From NCBI GenBank assembly GCA_030737875.1, contig CM060924.1:150592197-150656196 (forward strand): a stretch of 64,000 bases of DNA, in the 5' to 3' direction. The position numbers and the translations under genes are program-made. The DNA is from Allium sativum (lineage: Eukaryota; Streptophyta; Magnoliopsida; Asparagales; Amaryllidaceae). The first letter of the stretch is position 1. Each line of letters opens with the position of its first letter. This document shows, piece by piece, positions 12,839 to 24,696 of the stretch. The notes beneath the pieces are model-generated. The model had not been told where the DNA came from and did no database searches. It saw nothing but the letters and a program-made list of their open reading frames with translations.

Positions 12839-14663
12839 CTATCTTCCAAATTCCTCCACAATATCCCTATAGTCACTAAATTCATTATCGAAATATTCTG
12901 GAAATTACTTCTATTCAAATCCATTCCAATTTATAGATTGGAAATTTCTGGTTATATTAAAACCTTTTATAAATCCATTTTATGTATTTAAAAATGTTGG
13001 ATTACCTTCCTAGTTTATAACTAGTTCATTTTGATAAAAATATATTTTTGTCTTCATAAGCGTGGAGTTTTCCACCCAAATTCTTTCCAAATCATTTATT
13101 ATGATTTTATACAAATTATTAATATTTTTAATAATTTTATCAAGGCCCATACCGTTGGTTTCCACTAACGGCCACCAAACTGCATCTATAGCGACCTTTT
13201 CCAATTTTTATCTGGACATAATTCCTAATCCAACCGTTATATTTCAAATCTCCTATATTCGTTGGACATCTCTTTTCGATAAGAACCCAACAGTTCTGGT
13301 TTTAGGAGAATCAGACGGTCGGATCTCCTGTAACATCCATTCGTAGTCAATGATCGAAATTCACGAACGGTCGCTGCGCTGTGCGTTCTATTCAAGACAT
13401 TAATATATATATATATTATATATAATATATATTATATATAATATATATTTCGTTCAAAACATATTTTATAAATTCGTTTTAAAACGATTCCAACTTCTCT
13501 TTCAATTTTAAACCAAAATTGAATATTCTATATCATTATAATATAAATCATAATATTTTCAAAATATCTGATTTTGAAATAATTTCCTTTTCGATATTCA
13601 TTATAAAAATGAATAAAATCGATATAATTATTGTTCGCGTCAAAATAGCGCATATCTAACCAATACGACTTCAAACATTTTATTATTTTAGTGTCCATCC
13701 AAAATCGGACATTAAATTCACAATTTAATCCATTGCTGAATATTATTTTAAAATATTCTTTCTTTTAATATTGGAATCAGTCCCAGTCCATTACCATATA
13801 ATGTTATTTATATGGATTTCATATATCACATGTATACAACAACAATGATAAATAATCAACCATCATCCCGAGTGCATTTCACTACTGTATAAGCATTAAA
13901 ATAAATAAATAACATTTATACGGTCTGTCAACCCATCGATTGACATACAACTAAATAATTGGGATTAGTGTATGTCAAATATCATTCGAATAACCGTGTG
14001 GGGATTCAATCAACAAACACATATTTTATTTGTGCAGTTGGGCGATGTGTAAAATATATTGTCCCAATCCATATCAGTTAAATGTGTGCACATAAACTAA
14101 TCTATCGATTTGTAAATGAATATTTATTTTCATTTTAGGAGAATTTTATGCCGTTCCTATATACGTTAAAAATTATATTTTTAACGATAAAATATTTATT
14201 CAACACATAGATATTTTTAATAGTTCAGTTATACATTAAAAATGTTATTTTTTTTAACTAACACATTTTATTTCTGAAAATTTCGGCAGCATAACGACGC
14301 GATACTAGAACCGGAATAAGTTCTAGCCTTTTCCCTCGCCTAATACTGGCTCGCGCCATACACATACCAATTCCAATCCATTCAATTAACATCCCAAATC
14401 AAATTCAACCAGTTTCTTAATAGGGTTGCCAAACCCTATTAAATAACAATCAATCAAATAAAACAAACAACTTAACATCCTTGGTTTCAATCAAAGGTGT
14501 CGGATGCTACTAAGCACCATCTGCATCCTAGTATATATTTATTGTAAACAATATTAGAGTGAGAAGGAGTTCTCACCTTTGGTTTCCACTCCGTCATTCT
14601 TTATTGTCGCTTGTATTCGCTGCTCTGATTCCGACGCAATCTATTTCACGCGATTTATATTAA

Positions 14664-15262
14664 TAATCTTATTTTTAACAACGCTATATATATATATATT
14701 TAAAATTCACATTTTTATAACGCTACAACATATATAAAAATCACATTTTTATATAGCTGTTATATATATATACACACACATATATATATATATATATAAA
14801 TCATATTTTTATATCGCTATTATATATATAAAAATCAAATTTTTATTATGCTACTATATATATGAAAATCATATTTTTATTATGCTACTATATATATAAA
14901 AATCATATTTTTATTATGCTACTATTTATACAAAAATCATATTTTTATAAAGCTATATATATATATTAAAAATCAAATTTTTATAAAGCTATATATAGAA
15001 AAAAAACCATATTTTTATTTAAAAGTTGTTTATATAAAAACCATATTTTTATACTAATGTTATATATATAAAAATCATATCTTTAAAGAAGTGTTATATA
15101 TATAAAAAATCATATCATTATACTAATGTTATATATATATATATAAATTATATCTTTAAACTAATGTTATATATATAAAAATCATATCTTTAAACAAAGT
15201 TATTTATATAAAAATCTCATCTTTTTAAGCAATGTTATTTATAATAAAAATCAGATTTTTAA
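14664..15262 (-). repeat. AT-rich tandem hairpin array in the C solo LTR
   Basis: About fifteen units of 35-45 bp contain ATAAAAATCATATTTTTAT, a near-perfect inverted repeat, separated by GCTACTATATATA-like spacers. It occupies a similar LTR position to the arrays at 61810-63075 in the other family C copy, but the units differ. Confidence 0.75.
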
Positions 15263-15289
15263 CAAAGAAAAATTATCTGAGAACTCACC

Positions 15290-15760
15290 AATTCGGTGGA
15301 CAGCAGCAACAAAAGCAGCTGCAAGAAAAAGCTCCGATGGTAGAAGGGATGGTGGCGGTTTTGAGCTGGTGATGTGTGGTGGCTTCCTGGCAGCTCGCTA
15401 CTGCCCTGGTGGCGCCTTGGGTTGCTTCACCTGAATTCGACGGAGCGAGGGGGTTGACTGACATCGCGGAGGAGCGAACGGATTCGGGTACGGAGCTGAG
15501 GAATGATTGGGCCTTGCGCAGTAGGGTGGCAGCGCATTGGGGTTCGCGCGGTGGTGGGGGTCCGTTCAGGTGGTGACAGTGGAGTAGTGGGGCCACGACA
15601 CGGGGATTTAGGGGCTAGGGCTTGCGAGATTTCACCGGAGGGGGAAGAGAGAGGAGAGAGAATAGGGTAGGGTGTTGCGCAGCGGCGCGGTGGGCGGTGG
15701 AGAGGGCAGAAGCGGCGGTGGTGGTTAGGTTTGGGAGGGTGACATGATTTTTAGAAATAA
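15290..15760 (-). other. GC-rich leader segment of the C LTR
   Basis: A GC-rich island in otherwise AT-rich sequence, just downstream (minus sense) of a TATTATACACC motif near 15800. It holds overlapping frames of 103 residues (minus, 15596-15285) and 66 residues (plus) with no recognisable domain, so I do not call a gene. The other family C copy has a GC-rich segment at the same place (60880-61070). Confidence 0.5.
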
Positions 15761-16702
15761 AAAGGGGCGGGTTTGGTTAAGAAAAGAAAAAGGGGGGTGT
15801 ATAATATATTTTTATTTTTTTATTTCTTTCCATAAAGTTATTTTTTGAATCATACTCCAAATCGAACCCAACGACTGTTGCCCCTAACTAATTACCCCAT
15901 TACGAACGCAATGGGATATGTCCCGTAAGCCAATTCGACTGTTTTGATCGGTGTTTGTTAAAATTAAAATATAAATTAATTTAACTTTCAAAATGGATTT
16001 TAACGTACGTTTTGATTTACCAGGCCCACATACTAACTCCAAAAGTTCCCAAAAAATAAATCTAGCTATGTTTTGACGATACGGTCCTAATAAAACTAAT
16101 TTCGTCGAATTTGGAGACCGTTTGAAAAACGATCATTTTCCAGTCGATTAAATTCAAATTGAAATTACCAAACACGTTTAAATTCAGCACGCTCACATAT
16201 TTGTATGAAAACTTATGAAAATTGGAATCTAGCAATAATTTGACATTCCCGATCCAACAATAGTGGTTTCGTCCAAAACGGAGGTTGTTTGCAAAATGGC
16301 TATTTTTATGGGCTATATATTACATAATATATTTATAAATTCCATAGCGAGTATTCTGAATTTTAAACTGGACATTACTTTCAATTCTCGTTATGAATTC
16401 TTAGTTTCTTAACTTCGTTAGAAAGATAATACTAAACAAATTCAAATATTTCTGGTTTTACTGAAATCTGATTTATTTTGAATTGTGTACATTCATTTGA
16501 AATTTGAAATCGAATTTTCAAACTGTCGTGCCATTTGAGGCTCTTTTTATAACTAAAATAAATTTATTCATTCCAAATTCAATTTAAATAAATTTTTAGT
16601 CGTTATTATTTCAAATAAATCATTTTAAATATTCAAAATCCATTAAAACGGCCAAAATAAAATTTTTAATTTGGTTCTGATTTTTCGGCTTGTTACAGAG
16701 CA

Positions 16703-18304
16703 AGTCAAGTTGGTTCGGCCTATTGTGGGTCGACATAGAATTGGGTTGGCCTAACGTGGGTTGGCATATAATTGGGTCGGCACAAACTTAGGTCAACACA
16801 AAGTGGGTTGGTTTAAAGTTGGATCAGACTAAAGTTGGGTCGGACCAAAGGTGGGTCGGACTAAAGTTGGGTCAGACTAAAGTTGGGTCGGAATAAAGTT
16901 GGGTCTTCATAATGTTGAGTCGAACTAAAGTTGTGTCGGACTAAAGTTGTTGGGTCAGCCTATTCTGGTCGGCTAATTCCTGTCGGACATATCCGGTGAT
17001 GATGTGACTTCAAAGTGAATTCAATTAGGAAGTTTTGGAGTGTTGAAACGTGTTCGTTGATCGGCGTAAAACAACGAATGGTATGACAACTCAAGGATGT
17101 ATTGAGTTCGTGTGAAGTGACAACACTAAAGTGTTCTGAGCTAATTAATAGTCATAATTGATAACGACTAGAGAGACGAAGGCCGTGTAATTATCGTTGT
17201 CGTAGGTTCTAGCGGAGTCAAAGAAGAGGTATAATTGAAGACCAATTGTAGGTCGAGTGCCTTGTGTTTCATGTTTGGCCTAGACACGTGTTGAATATAG
17301 CATGTAGCATGTGTTGAGTATAGCATGTGGAGTTTTGCTAGAACTGGGACATCGTGTATGGTCCTTGACAATTGATGGAAAATTGTTTAGCCAGTTATAC
17401 GATAACGAGGGTTCCAAAGCATGGATGGCAGTGATAGCCAGAGTCAGTCATAAATGTTTGAATGATTGGTAGCTTTGGTTGTACCATCCCACGGAGATTT
17501 TCTGACTTCGAATAAGGTGTTCCTTGGGTGCTTATCTGATATTGGTTTCGGCCTCTAGGGCTTGTGATTATGGGGCACCAAGTTCGATTATGGTGGTTTC
17601 TGTGAGATATAACTAGATGTTGTATGAGTTGCTTTTTCCATGTATGAATGGTTGTTCTAATTGTCGTGGCTGAATTGTTGTCCCTTTTGATTTACGGATT
17701 GTAAAGGTTATCACTGTCAGGTATGGAGAAGGCAGTTGTGAGTTCTTCTCTGGAGCTGGGTAGATTAGTTCGTTTATTTACCCATTCTCATATACTTTAT
17801 TGATGAAGTTTGTTAGCTGTTTTATCGCTCACTAAGACTGTTGTTTGGCTCAAGGTTTTATGTTTCTCTCTTATTACCTTGGGCTAATCATCCGATTGTT
17901 GGATGGGTAGGCTAAGTAGCAGGTGATAGGTGATGCCTTAGTGGGAACGGTGATGTTGATCGATGGCGAGCAGGAGGTTGGCGTACTATCTATACTAGTA
18001 TCTAATAATTGGATTTCCGCTGTTTGCAATTTCTCAGAGTGTTGTAGTGAGGAAAATTATACAAACACTATTGTTGTTATCCACGTGTATGAGAAATACT
18101 TTCTTGTTGTCATGAAAGTTCAATGTTTTATACTTCACTATTACTACCTGTTGTATATGTTCTATTATATTATATCCTTGCGCTACGATTTCACGACAGG
18201 TTTCGTTTATCTACCATACCTTGTTGATCGTTCATAGCTTCCTAGCACACCTTTCAGCGCATTATTCCTCTTGTATAGTGCAGGGGCTATCGACGGTCGT
18301 CACA
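16703..18304 (+). repeat. 5' LTR of E, second part
   Basis: Continues the E LTR after the solo LTR and its target duplication. It opens with GGGTCGG-type repeats to about 16975 and ends GTCGTCACA directly before the primer site. The frames at 17923-18237 and nearby are not supported as genes. Confidence 0.8.
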
Positions 18305-18306
18305 TT

Positions 18307-18318
18307 TGGTATGAGAGC
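18307..18318 (+). other. Primer binding site of E
   Basis: TGGTATGAGAGC, one base off the tRNA-iMet type TGGTATCAGAGC, two bases after the LTR end. Confidence 0.8.
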
Positions 18319-18489
18319 TCTGGTCAACGATTTTGGTCAAAGTTCGAAGATGTAATTATGTATGAGAGACGTACTTGTATATTTCATTTGGATGTTTACT
18401 ATGCATATATCAGCATATATAGTAGTAGCGGTTGTTTTCCTTTAGTAATTTATCTTGTAAGTGGACTAATCATTCTATTTTAGATTTTG

Positions 18490-18955
18490 AATGAGTTGTC
18501 AAACCTCCAGGAGTGAACCTAAGACTTGAAGAGTAAGAGATGGAAGAAGCCATTTGGAAGCTTTAGTTGTTGCACCCGAATGTCTAGTTATGTTTGGGGC
18601 GGCCATGATGGCAATAGGGATGTTAAGGATGCCCGTTCCAGAAGCGTCAGTACAACGTGGTGTTCCTGTGCAAGTACCCAGAAGGGATTCTGCTAAGCGA
18701 TAAAAGGAATATTCTCCTATAGATGAAGAAAACTTTATTGTCCCTAAAGTTAATAAGAAGAAAAGAAAGAAGAATAAATTTAAGAAGAATGTCACTTGCT
18801 TTAATTGTCAATTGGAGGGTCATTATGCCAACGATTGTAAGAAGCCGAAAACCGAAGGGAAGTGTTTTGAATGCGGCAAGCGTGGACATAAGAAGAAAGA
18901 CTGTCCAGACCTTCCAAAGAATAAGCAAATGGAGGAAGCATGTGTTGTGTAAGCT
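18490..18955 (+). pseudogene. gag: gag remnant of E with two zinc knuckles
   Basis: Only about 470 bp separates the primer site from the zinc knuckles, so the capsid-like N-terminal Gag is missing. Two CCHC nucleic-acid-binding knuckles are intact in one frame: 18797-18838 (C-x2-C-x4-H-x4-C, starting CFNC) and 18863-18904 (starting CFEC). Lysine-rich residues lie between and after them, as in Gag nucleocapsid. The frame has no usable start. In element B the equivalent knuckles are at residues 262 and 283, which shows how much Gag is lost here. Confidence 0.75.
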
Positions 18956-19179
18956 ATTCCAATTTCCTTTTGTATTCCTAACAAGAACTAGGAGAAGTTG
19001 TTGTCTGGATATGCTTCCAGCCAGTGAAGTTGGTCGAGCTCTATTTGGTACTAGAGAATCGTCTTCTTTTACCAATAATAAGATTGTATGTTGAATGGAT
19101 TCAAAACTTGAAGTTGTAATAGACCATTTGTTGTAACTAATCCAGTATGGTTTCATCTGCTCTTAGCATACTTTGTGGA

Positions 19180-20304
19180 TCTAGTATTGTTTGATCAAGG
19201 TTGCCCATTTATGAGTGGTTGCTTAGTTGTAACTTCGCTGGGTTTGGGATCATCTTAGGCATGGATTGGCTCAAGAGGTATGCGATAAGGGTGAATTGCG
19301 AGAAGCTAGAGGTGAGAGTCGGGGATGTGGAAGGGCGAAAGGTGTTGACAAGGTGTAAGCGCAAAGAGGGTGTCTTCATTAGCTATCGATATTCACTTGT
19401 GATTCCACAATAAGACTTGTCATCTGTGTCGATCGCTAATGAGTGTGAGGATGTCTTTGACAAGGTCAAAGGGTTATCACCGCATCATGATATCAAGTTT
19501 AGGATTGATTTGGTCAAGGGTGTTAGACCAATCGTGATGCCTTTTAGGAGGATGGCGCCAAAGGAACAACGAGAATTGGAATATTGAGACCTTCTTAGAA
19601 AGGAGTTCATTCGGAGAAGTGTTTCCGAATGGGGTGCACCAGCGTGTTTGCAACCAAGGCAGATGGCTCGTTGAGATTGTGTGTAGACTATCGTGAGCTA
19701 AACAAGGTGATTAAAAAAGAACATGTATCCATTGCCGAGGAATAATGACTCGTTCGATCAGCTTCACGAAGCCGAAGTGTTTTCTCAAATAGATTTGGCA
19801 ACAGGATTTCACCAGTTGAGGGTGCAAAGGATAGTGCGCCAAAGACTGCTTTTAGGACACCATCTCGGTTTTGGAATGGTTAGTAATGCCATTCGGGTTG
19901 ACTAACGCGGCAACATATTTTGTGGATCTTATTAATAGAGTTTTCAGAGACCAATTGAACAAGTCGTTGTTGTGTTCGTGGATGATATTCTGGTTTACTC
20001 TTGAAATGAGGAAGAACACAAGACGCTCTTGAGAGTTTTGTTAGAGATCTTGCGAAAGCATCAGTTGAAGGCTAAGTTCTCGAAATATCACTTCTGGAAG
20101 GATGAACTGAGGTTCTTAGGTCATGTTGTTTCTAGAAAGGGGATAGCAGTTGATCCTGCTAAAGTGGCAGCAATCCAGGACTAGGATAGACCTAAGAATG
20201 CGACGGATATTTGGAGTTTCCTCGGGTTGGCAGGATATTATCAATGGTTTATCAAGGATTTCTCCAAGATAGTTGCACCATCGACAGGATTAAAGAAGAA
20301 GAAC
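19180..20304 (+). pseudogene. pol: Protease and reverse transcriptase remnant of E
   Basis: The C-terminal half of the aspartic protease is visible at 19201-19410 (GIILGMDWL motif), but its catalytic DSG part is not recognisable. Reverse transcriptase follows in several frames. Stops and shifts occur near 19585, 19645 and 19680. Recognisable motifs are VDYRELNK (about 19683), the [10 protein letters not shown] core (about 19794) and FVDDILV (about 19974), the catalytic aspartate pair with F in place of the usual Y, as in element B. The protein cannot be made. Confidence 0.8.
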
Positions 20305-20307
20305 TAA

Positions 20308-21030
20308 GTGTTCACATGGGATGTGACGTGTGAACAAGCGTTCGAAATCCTGAAGGAGAGATTGACGAGTGCGCCTGTGTTGACCATTCCAAGTAGGAAT
20401 GAAGAGATAGTGGTATACACCCATGCATGTGGAACTGGACTTGGAGCAGTGCTAATGCAAAAGGATAAGGTTGTGGCCTACGCGGGTCGACAACTAAAGC
20501 TGCATGAAAGTAATTATCTAACTCATGATTTGGAGTTGGCGGCAATTGTGTTTGCTCTGAAGATGCGGAGACATTACCTGTTAGGAGTTCGATTCGAGTT
20601 GTTTATAGATCACAAGTCGTTGAAGTATCTTTTCTCCCAAAAGGTTTTGAATCTTTGGCAACAGCGATGGTTAGAGTTTCTAGCATCGTATGATTTTGGT
20701 TTAGCCTATACTCCTGGCAAAGGCAACGCAGTTGCAGATGCGTTGAGTCAAAGACGTGCAAGTTTGGGAGCTATGTTTTCAGAATGGAAGATCCTTGAGC
20801 ATTTGGTAAGGTTTGAGTTCAGGCCAAAGTGTGAGTTAGACCCTGAAATGTTGGCAAGCTTGTCGATAAGTCCTACTCTTATCGAAAGGATTGGCGAGTG
20901 CCAAAAGCGAGATACAAAGCTTGTCGAGTTTATCCAACAACTAGAACCAAAAAATAAAGAGTTCGATGTCGATCGAGAAGGTTGGCTTCGAGAGCTAGGG
21001 CGATTAGTTGTTCTTGATATCGATGGACTA
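20308..21030 (+). pseudogene. pol: RNase H domain of E and start of integrase
   Basis: An open stretch covers the end of the connection domain and the whole RNase [37 protein letters not shown] and [13 protein letters not shown]. The residue aligned with catalytic D820 of element B (YTDA) is H here (YTHA), so even the intact-looking frame should be inactive. It runs into a short stretch that aligns with the integrase N-terminus and then breaks off near 21030. The zinc-binding and DDE core of integrase are absent. Confidence 0.8.
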
Positions 21031-21039
21031 CGTAGAACA

Positions 21040-21180
21040 AAGCCAGGAAATGGGTCGGTCAAACTTTTGGGTCGGGTCAGTCCATACCTAGTCGGTCCTG
21101 TCGGGTTGGTTGGTTGTGACGGGTCGGTCGGGTTGAAGTTCATGGTTTGTTGAGGAAGCAAGTGGGTCAGTCGGTTGGGT
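21040..21180 (+). repeat. GGTCGGT-rich tract replacing integrase
   Basis: Repeated GGGTCGGTC / GGGTCGGGT / GTCGGGTTG words lie exactly where the integrase core should be. The words resemble the GGGTCGG array in the same element's LTR. Confidence 0.7.
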
Positions 21181-21239
21181 ATTCTGGCCGATCCGCCAAG
21201 TTGGAGGAGTTTTCAGCAGCGCATCTAAACGCTGTGGTG

Positions 21240-21450
21240 GGTGGCTTAAGTGCTACGGTTTGTTGGACCGTTTGCGATAGTCGAGCGAATTGGAAAGCTT
21301 GCATATAGATTAGAGTTCTCGAGAAGATGTCGTGTGTGTATAATGCTTTTCGTGTATCGTTACCACGAGATATTCGCATGGTCCGGATGTGGTAGTACCT
21401 CTGGAGTGGTACGTCGACCTTATAGTTGGGTTCGTAGTTATGAAATCTCA
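21240..21450 (+). pseudogene. pol: C-terminal integrase (GPY/F) fragment of E
   Basis: RFVGPFAIVERIGKLAYRLE at about 21252-21311 matches the GPY/F module of chromovirus integrases; element B has the equivalent at residue 1338. It follows directly after the repeat tract, so about 1 kb of integrase coding sequence is deleted. The frame decays after about 60 residues. Confidence 0.75.
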
Positions 21451-21795
21451 TAAGCCGCTTCGTGTTATGGCGAATGACACGAAACAGCTTAGGGAAAAGA
21501 CATGTAATTTAGTTAAGATATAATAAGGTGGGGATGGCGACGATGTTACATGAGAGACAGGGAAGAGTATAAATACGACCAATCCAAAACTCTTCATCCA
21601 TATGATCCATTGAAATCGCGCCATCATTATTACTTGTTGATTTTGTTGTTATCTTTGTTGTTGTTCGATAGAATTCCGCGTGCTAGGATAAGGCTATGGA
21701 TGAATGACTTGATGGTTGCTAGTTTGGGTGATAGAATTGGCTTCTCATGGATGATAGGCATGCGGAATTGTTGTGATTGCTTGTGTTTGCTCAGA

Positions 21796-21827
21796 ATTTC
21801 GGGGGCGAAATTCTTAAGGGGGGAGAA
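21796..21827 (+). other. Pre-tract palindrome and polypurine tract of E
   Basis: ATTTCGGGGGCGAAAT (21796-21811) is followed by the purine run AAGGGGGGAGAA that ends just before the LTR start TGTAACATCC at 21828. Confidence 0.85.
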
Positions 21828-22513
21828 TGTAACATCCCGCTTTTTACGTATTGAAAGATCGTAAAATATTTTTATTTTATTCCCTGAGGGTTAGATCATT
21901 TTCATCTTTTAATATGTTGTTCATGGGGATGTGAGACATGTCCATAATTTTTACCAATTTTGTTTGTGACCATTTTGCCTCTGTCAGTATTGTATAGGGC
22001 ATAGGTTTTAACTCAGGTCGAGTCAGAGGGTGAGACTTGTGCCATTGGAAAGGAATTGATGATTGCCTTTCTATAGAGTGGTTACATTAAAGATTTGGCA
22101 CAGTGGTTTGGGAGGAATCGCTGTTTCGAGGTTTAACAGTTGGCTATTCAGGTTTTGGAACCTTAATGGGCTGATTTGGGAAGGCCCATTAGTGGGCTAG
22201 TGGATTCCTATAAATAGGGGGTGAGGGAGGAGGGAAAAAGTTTACTTTCTCTTTCTCTCATTTGGAGGCTTTGATCTCCTTCTTCCTCTAACACCTTTCC
22301 ACTGTTAAAAATCCAAATCCAAGGATGGAAATCATAATCTGCACCATTGGAGGCTATATCTACATCAATTGAAGCAAGGATTCATCGGATCAAGGTGTTT
22401 GGTGTGAGGTGCTTGCTGTCCGAATTCTTATTTCTACCACTTTAGCTTGTTTTGGAGAATAGGTGAGTGGATTACATCTCTCACATGGATTCAATGAAGT
22501 GTTTGAGTAGTTG
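21828..22513 (+). repeat. 3' LTR of E, truncated
   Basis: Matches 8617 to about 9292 and has its TATA box at 22209-22216. The match stops at about 22513, where unrelated sequence begins. Confidence 0.85.
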
Positions 22514-23235
22514 TTATCCTACTTTGTGACCAGACTATCCAAAGCCCAAGAACTCTATCAGAAAGGCTACTCAGGGCTTGAGTATGAACAAGCAGAGATA
22601 GACATCTTCTTGGATGACGTAACAAAGGATGAGTAAACTCGTATTTCTTCGCATATAAGCTTCGGGTTGGATTCCATCATTTCGGATCAAGCTAAAGCGA
22701 ATATTCCTGACCGACCAAACCGGATCGGGCAAACCAGATCGGGTCATCGGGATCGGGTCATCCGGATCGAGTCCCTCAACCCTAACCGAATTTTGGGTAG
22801 TTAAAGACCATTTCCCTATATTCTCCACTATTTTCGAGATTTACTCTGAAGCTGCCACGTGGCCACTCAACCCTAACCGAATTTCTACCTATAAATACAC
22901 ATACAACGCATCATTTGAGGGGACTTTTTGCATCTTAACATCCATGGCTGCCATGGCTAACACTTCTCCATAAATAATCATCTTCTTCTCCAATGAAAAT
23001 CAATGAATTCGGAGAGAATTATTCATTGAATTCAAGTGATTGAGAGACAATATTTCTTGTAATTGTAATCTATGAATGAAATGAGAAAATATGAAGTGGA
23101 TGTAGGCTCGTTAACGCCGAACCACTATAAAGCTCATGTGTTCGTCGATTTCTCTTGCTTTTAGTTCAAGATTCCTCATTTTCTCTGCAAAATATGATCA
23201 ATTGGGTGTTAGGACCATTTTTTGGTCTAATATTT
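22514..23235 (+). repeat. Probable LTR of the Tat-like element
   Basis: It contains GATCGGGTCATC-type repeats (22718-22770), TATAAATA at 22890-22897 and a leader ending at the TTGGTGC primer site. The start coincides with the end of the E LTR and the exact boundary is unproved. A 42-residue open stretch at the very start (ending at 22635) is not recognised. Confidence 0.5.
22890..22897 (+). promoter_or_regulatory. TATA box of the Tat-like LTR
   Basis: CCTATAAATACACA context, about 345 bp before the primer site. Confidence 0.55.
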
Positions 23236-23253
23236 TGGTGCTTTCACTGAGAA
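23236..23253 (+). other. Probable primer binding site of the Tat-like element
   Basis: TGGTGCTTTCACTGAG follows the LTR end. It is of the TGGTGC/TGGCGC type rather than the iMet type used by the other elements here. Confidence 0.5.
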
Positions 23254-23428
23254 ATGAAAATTCTCAACATATAAGGATTCTCCATTGTACTGTTGGATTG
23301 CCAAGTCCGATGAGGAAATCCTGCAACATTCAGCAACAATCGCCAATGTCCGGAAATGAAGTCCAAGAAAGCTGCTGGTTAAGGATGGATGGGTATCCAA
23401 CGATTACAACAACTCTAATGTTCAGGTT

Positions 23429-23530
23429 GGATCCTGCACAGGGTCAAAAATGCCTCCGGATCGGATCCTGCACAGGGTCAAAAACGCATCCGGATCGGAT
23501 CTTGCACAGGGTCAAAAATTCCTTCGGATC
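23429..23530 (+). repeat. 34-bp tandem repeat, three copies
   Basis: Three units with GGATC(C/T)TGCACAGGGTC and a variable middle, in the leader of the Tat-like element. Confidence 0.9.
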
Positions 23531-24696
23531 GGATCTTATATTTCTGGTCGGATCGAGTTAAAGTAGCTCTACACAATCACTTCCAAAAGCAAATGAATCG
23601 GTTCGAGGTAACCGGGTTGGACCACTTCATGGTAGCATCTTTGACTTGCATCCGTTCTGGGATTGTATATTTTATAGTGTCTTTCGTTGCCCTGAAGATG
23701 TTTTCCATGGTGTCGTTGAGGGAGGTGAATTCAGAATTTTTACTCATACAAAGACTGAGTTTCAACAAACAAACATCGGATCGGGTTAGGGAAGTACCCA
23801 TTCGAACCGAACCGGTTTTTCCGTTCCGAGCCCCAGTCGAAGACAAAATCCGACCCGATTCGTGACGGTCTTTTTTGGGGAAAAAGTGCATTTTCAGGTT
23901 TTCTGACATCATTTCAGAAAAGGCTCCATCTTCCAAAATCGAAAAAATCATGCGGTGCCCACCGGCGCTGCGCCCGGACCCTAACACAACAAAGCTAAAC
24001 TTCACTTGTACGATGTGGTGAAGGTCATATGTCTCGCGATTCATTCCCTGAAGAACTTAGAAAATGCTTGCAATGACCATTTTCTATCAACCGCACTGAT
24101 GACGATCGATTTCATCCATATAAGGGTTAAATCAACACACTTTGGTGCCCAGAGTTAGGTACCAGTTGAACCACCACAGGCCATGATTGGACCTATGGGT
24201 CATTACCTAGATAATAGTGACTTGACTACTCATAAGACACATGCGACAAGCCATAACGGAATTAAAAGCTTGCATTGCACTTTAGTGTCTATTGCTAGAA
24301 ATCACAACCGAAGCTAGAGTGGGAACGGTCCGTGGTGCCTAAGTTACTAGGAGAGCCTTCTATTTGGCCGAATAGAATATGCTACGCAAGAGAGATGGCA
24401 TGGAACCCAAAAACACTTTGCCTCCCGATGAGATGGAGTGCGAAGGAGGCATGGGCTTAGCAAGCAAAGGAGACATCGCAGAAAGAGCTTCCTGATGATC
24501 CACTCGAAGGCATAGGTCCCAGAGATGATGAAGATTCGAGATACAGGAGGGCGACATCTAATGAAGCAACTTCTCAAAGATTGAAAAGCTCGCTTACAGC
24601 TTGTTGGTTACTTCAAGGAAACTCCGCCACTATTTCCAAGTTTACCTGATTATGATAAACACCAATTCACCACTACGTTAGGTCCTATAGCAACTT

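Larger units (their letters stand above)
9880..16697 (-). mobile_element. Family C solo LTR, 6.8 kb
   Basis: The minus strand starts TGTAACAAGCC and ends GGGTCGTTTCA, the same termini as family A LTRs. It is flanked by a perfect 5-bp duplication GAGCA (9875-9879 and 16698-16702). No primer site, purine tract or coding domain lies inside, so it is a solo LTR left by LTR-LTR recombination. The 60109-64000 LTR is homologous in opposite orientation, but that copy is about 2.1 kb shorter over the comparable span. At 6818 bp it is exceptionally long for an LTR. Confidence 0.85.
8617..22513 (+). mobile_element. Degenerate Ty3/gypsy gag-pol element E, 3' truncated
   Basis: It has a 5' LTR (8617-9879 plus 16703-18304), a primer site TGGTATGAGAGC (18307-18318), a broken gag-pol, a purine tract and a 3' LTR that matches the 5' LTR for only about 685 bp before stopping near 22513. 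The outer TSD cannot be checked because the 3' end is gone. The 5' LTR is interrupted by the family C solo LTR. Pol domains are closest to those of element B, so it is a chromovirus of the same broad kind. It is a dead copy. Confidence 0.85.

Noticed and set aside
15285..15596. 103-residue minus-strand frame in the C solo LTR, and 63-residue frame at 60894-61085
   Set aside because: They share position but not sequence, lie in GC-rich leader where open frames are common, and overlap other frames.
17923..18237. 104-residue plus-strand frame
   Set aside because: It lies inside the E 5' LTR just before the primer site and has no domain.
22510..22635. Short open stretch with LSKAQELYQKGYSG
   Set aside because: It looks protein-like, but I cannot assign it. 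It is 42 codons and starts at a junction.
23577..24044. 155-residue minus-strand frame in the Tat-like leader
   Set aside because: No recognisable domain, opposite to the element's strand, and the sequence is degenerate around it. An antisense Tat gene is possible but unsupported.
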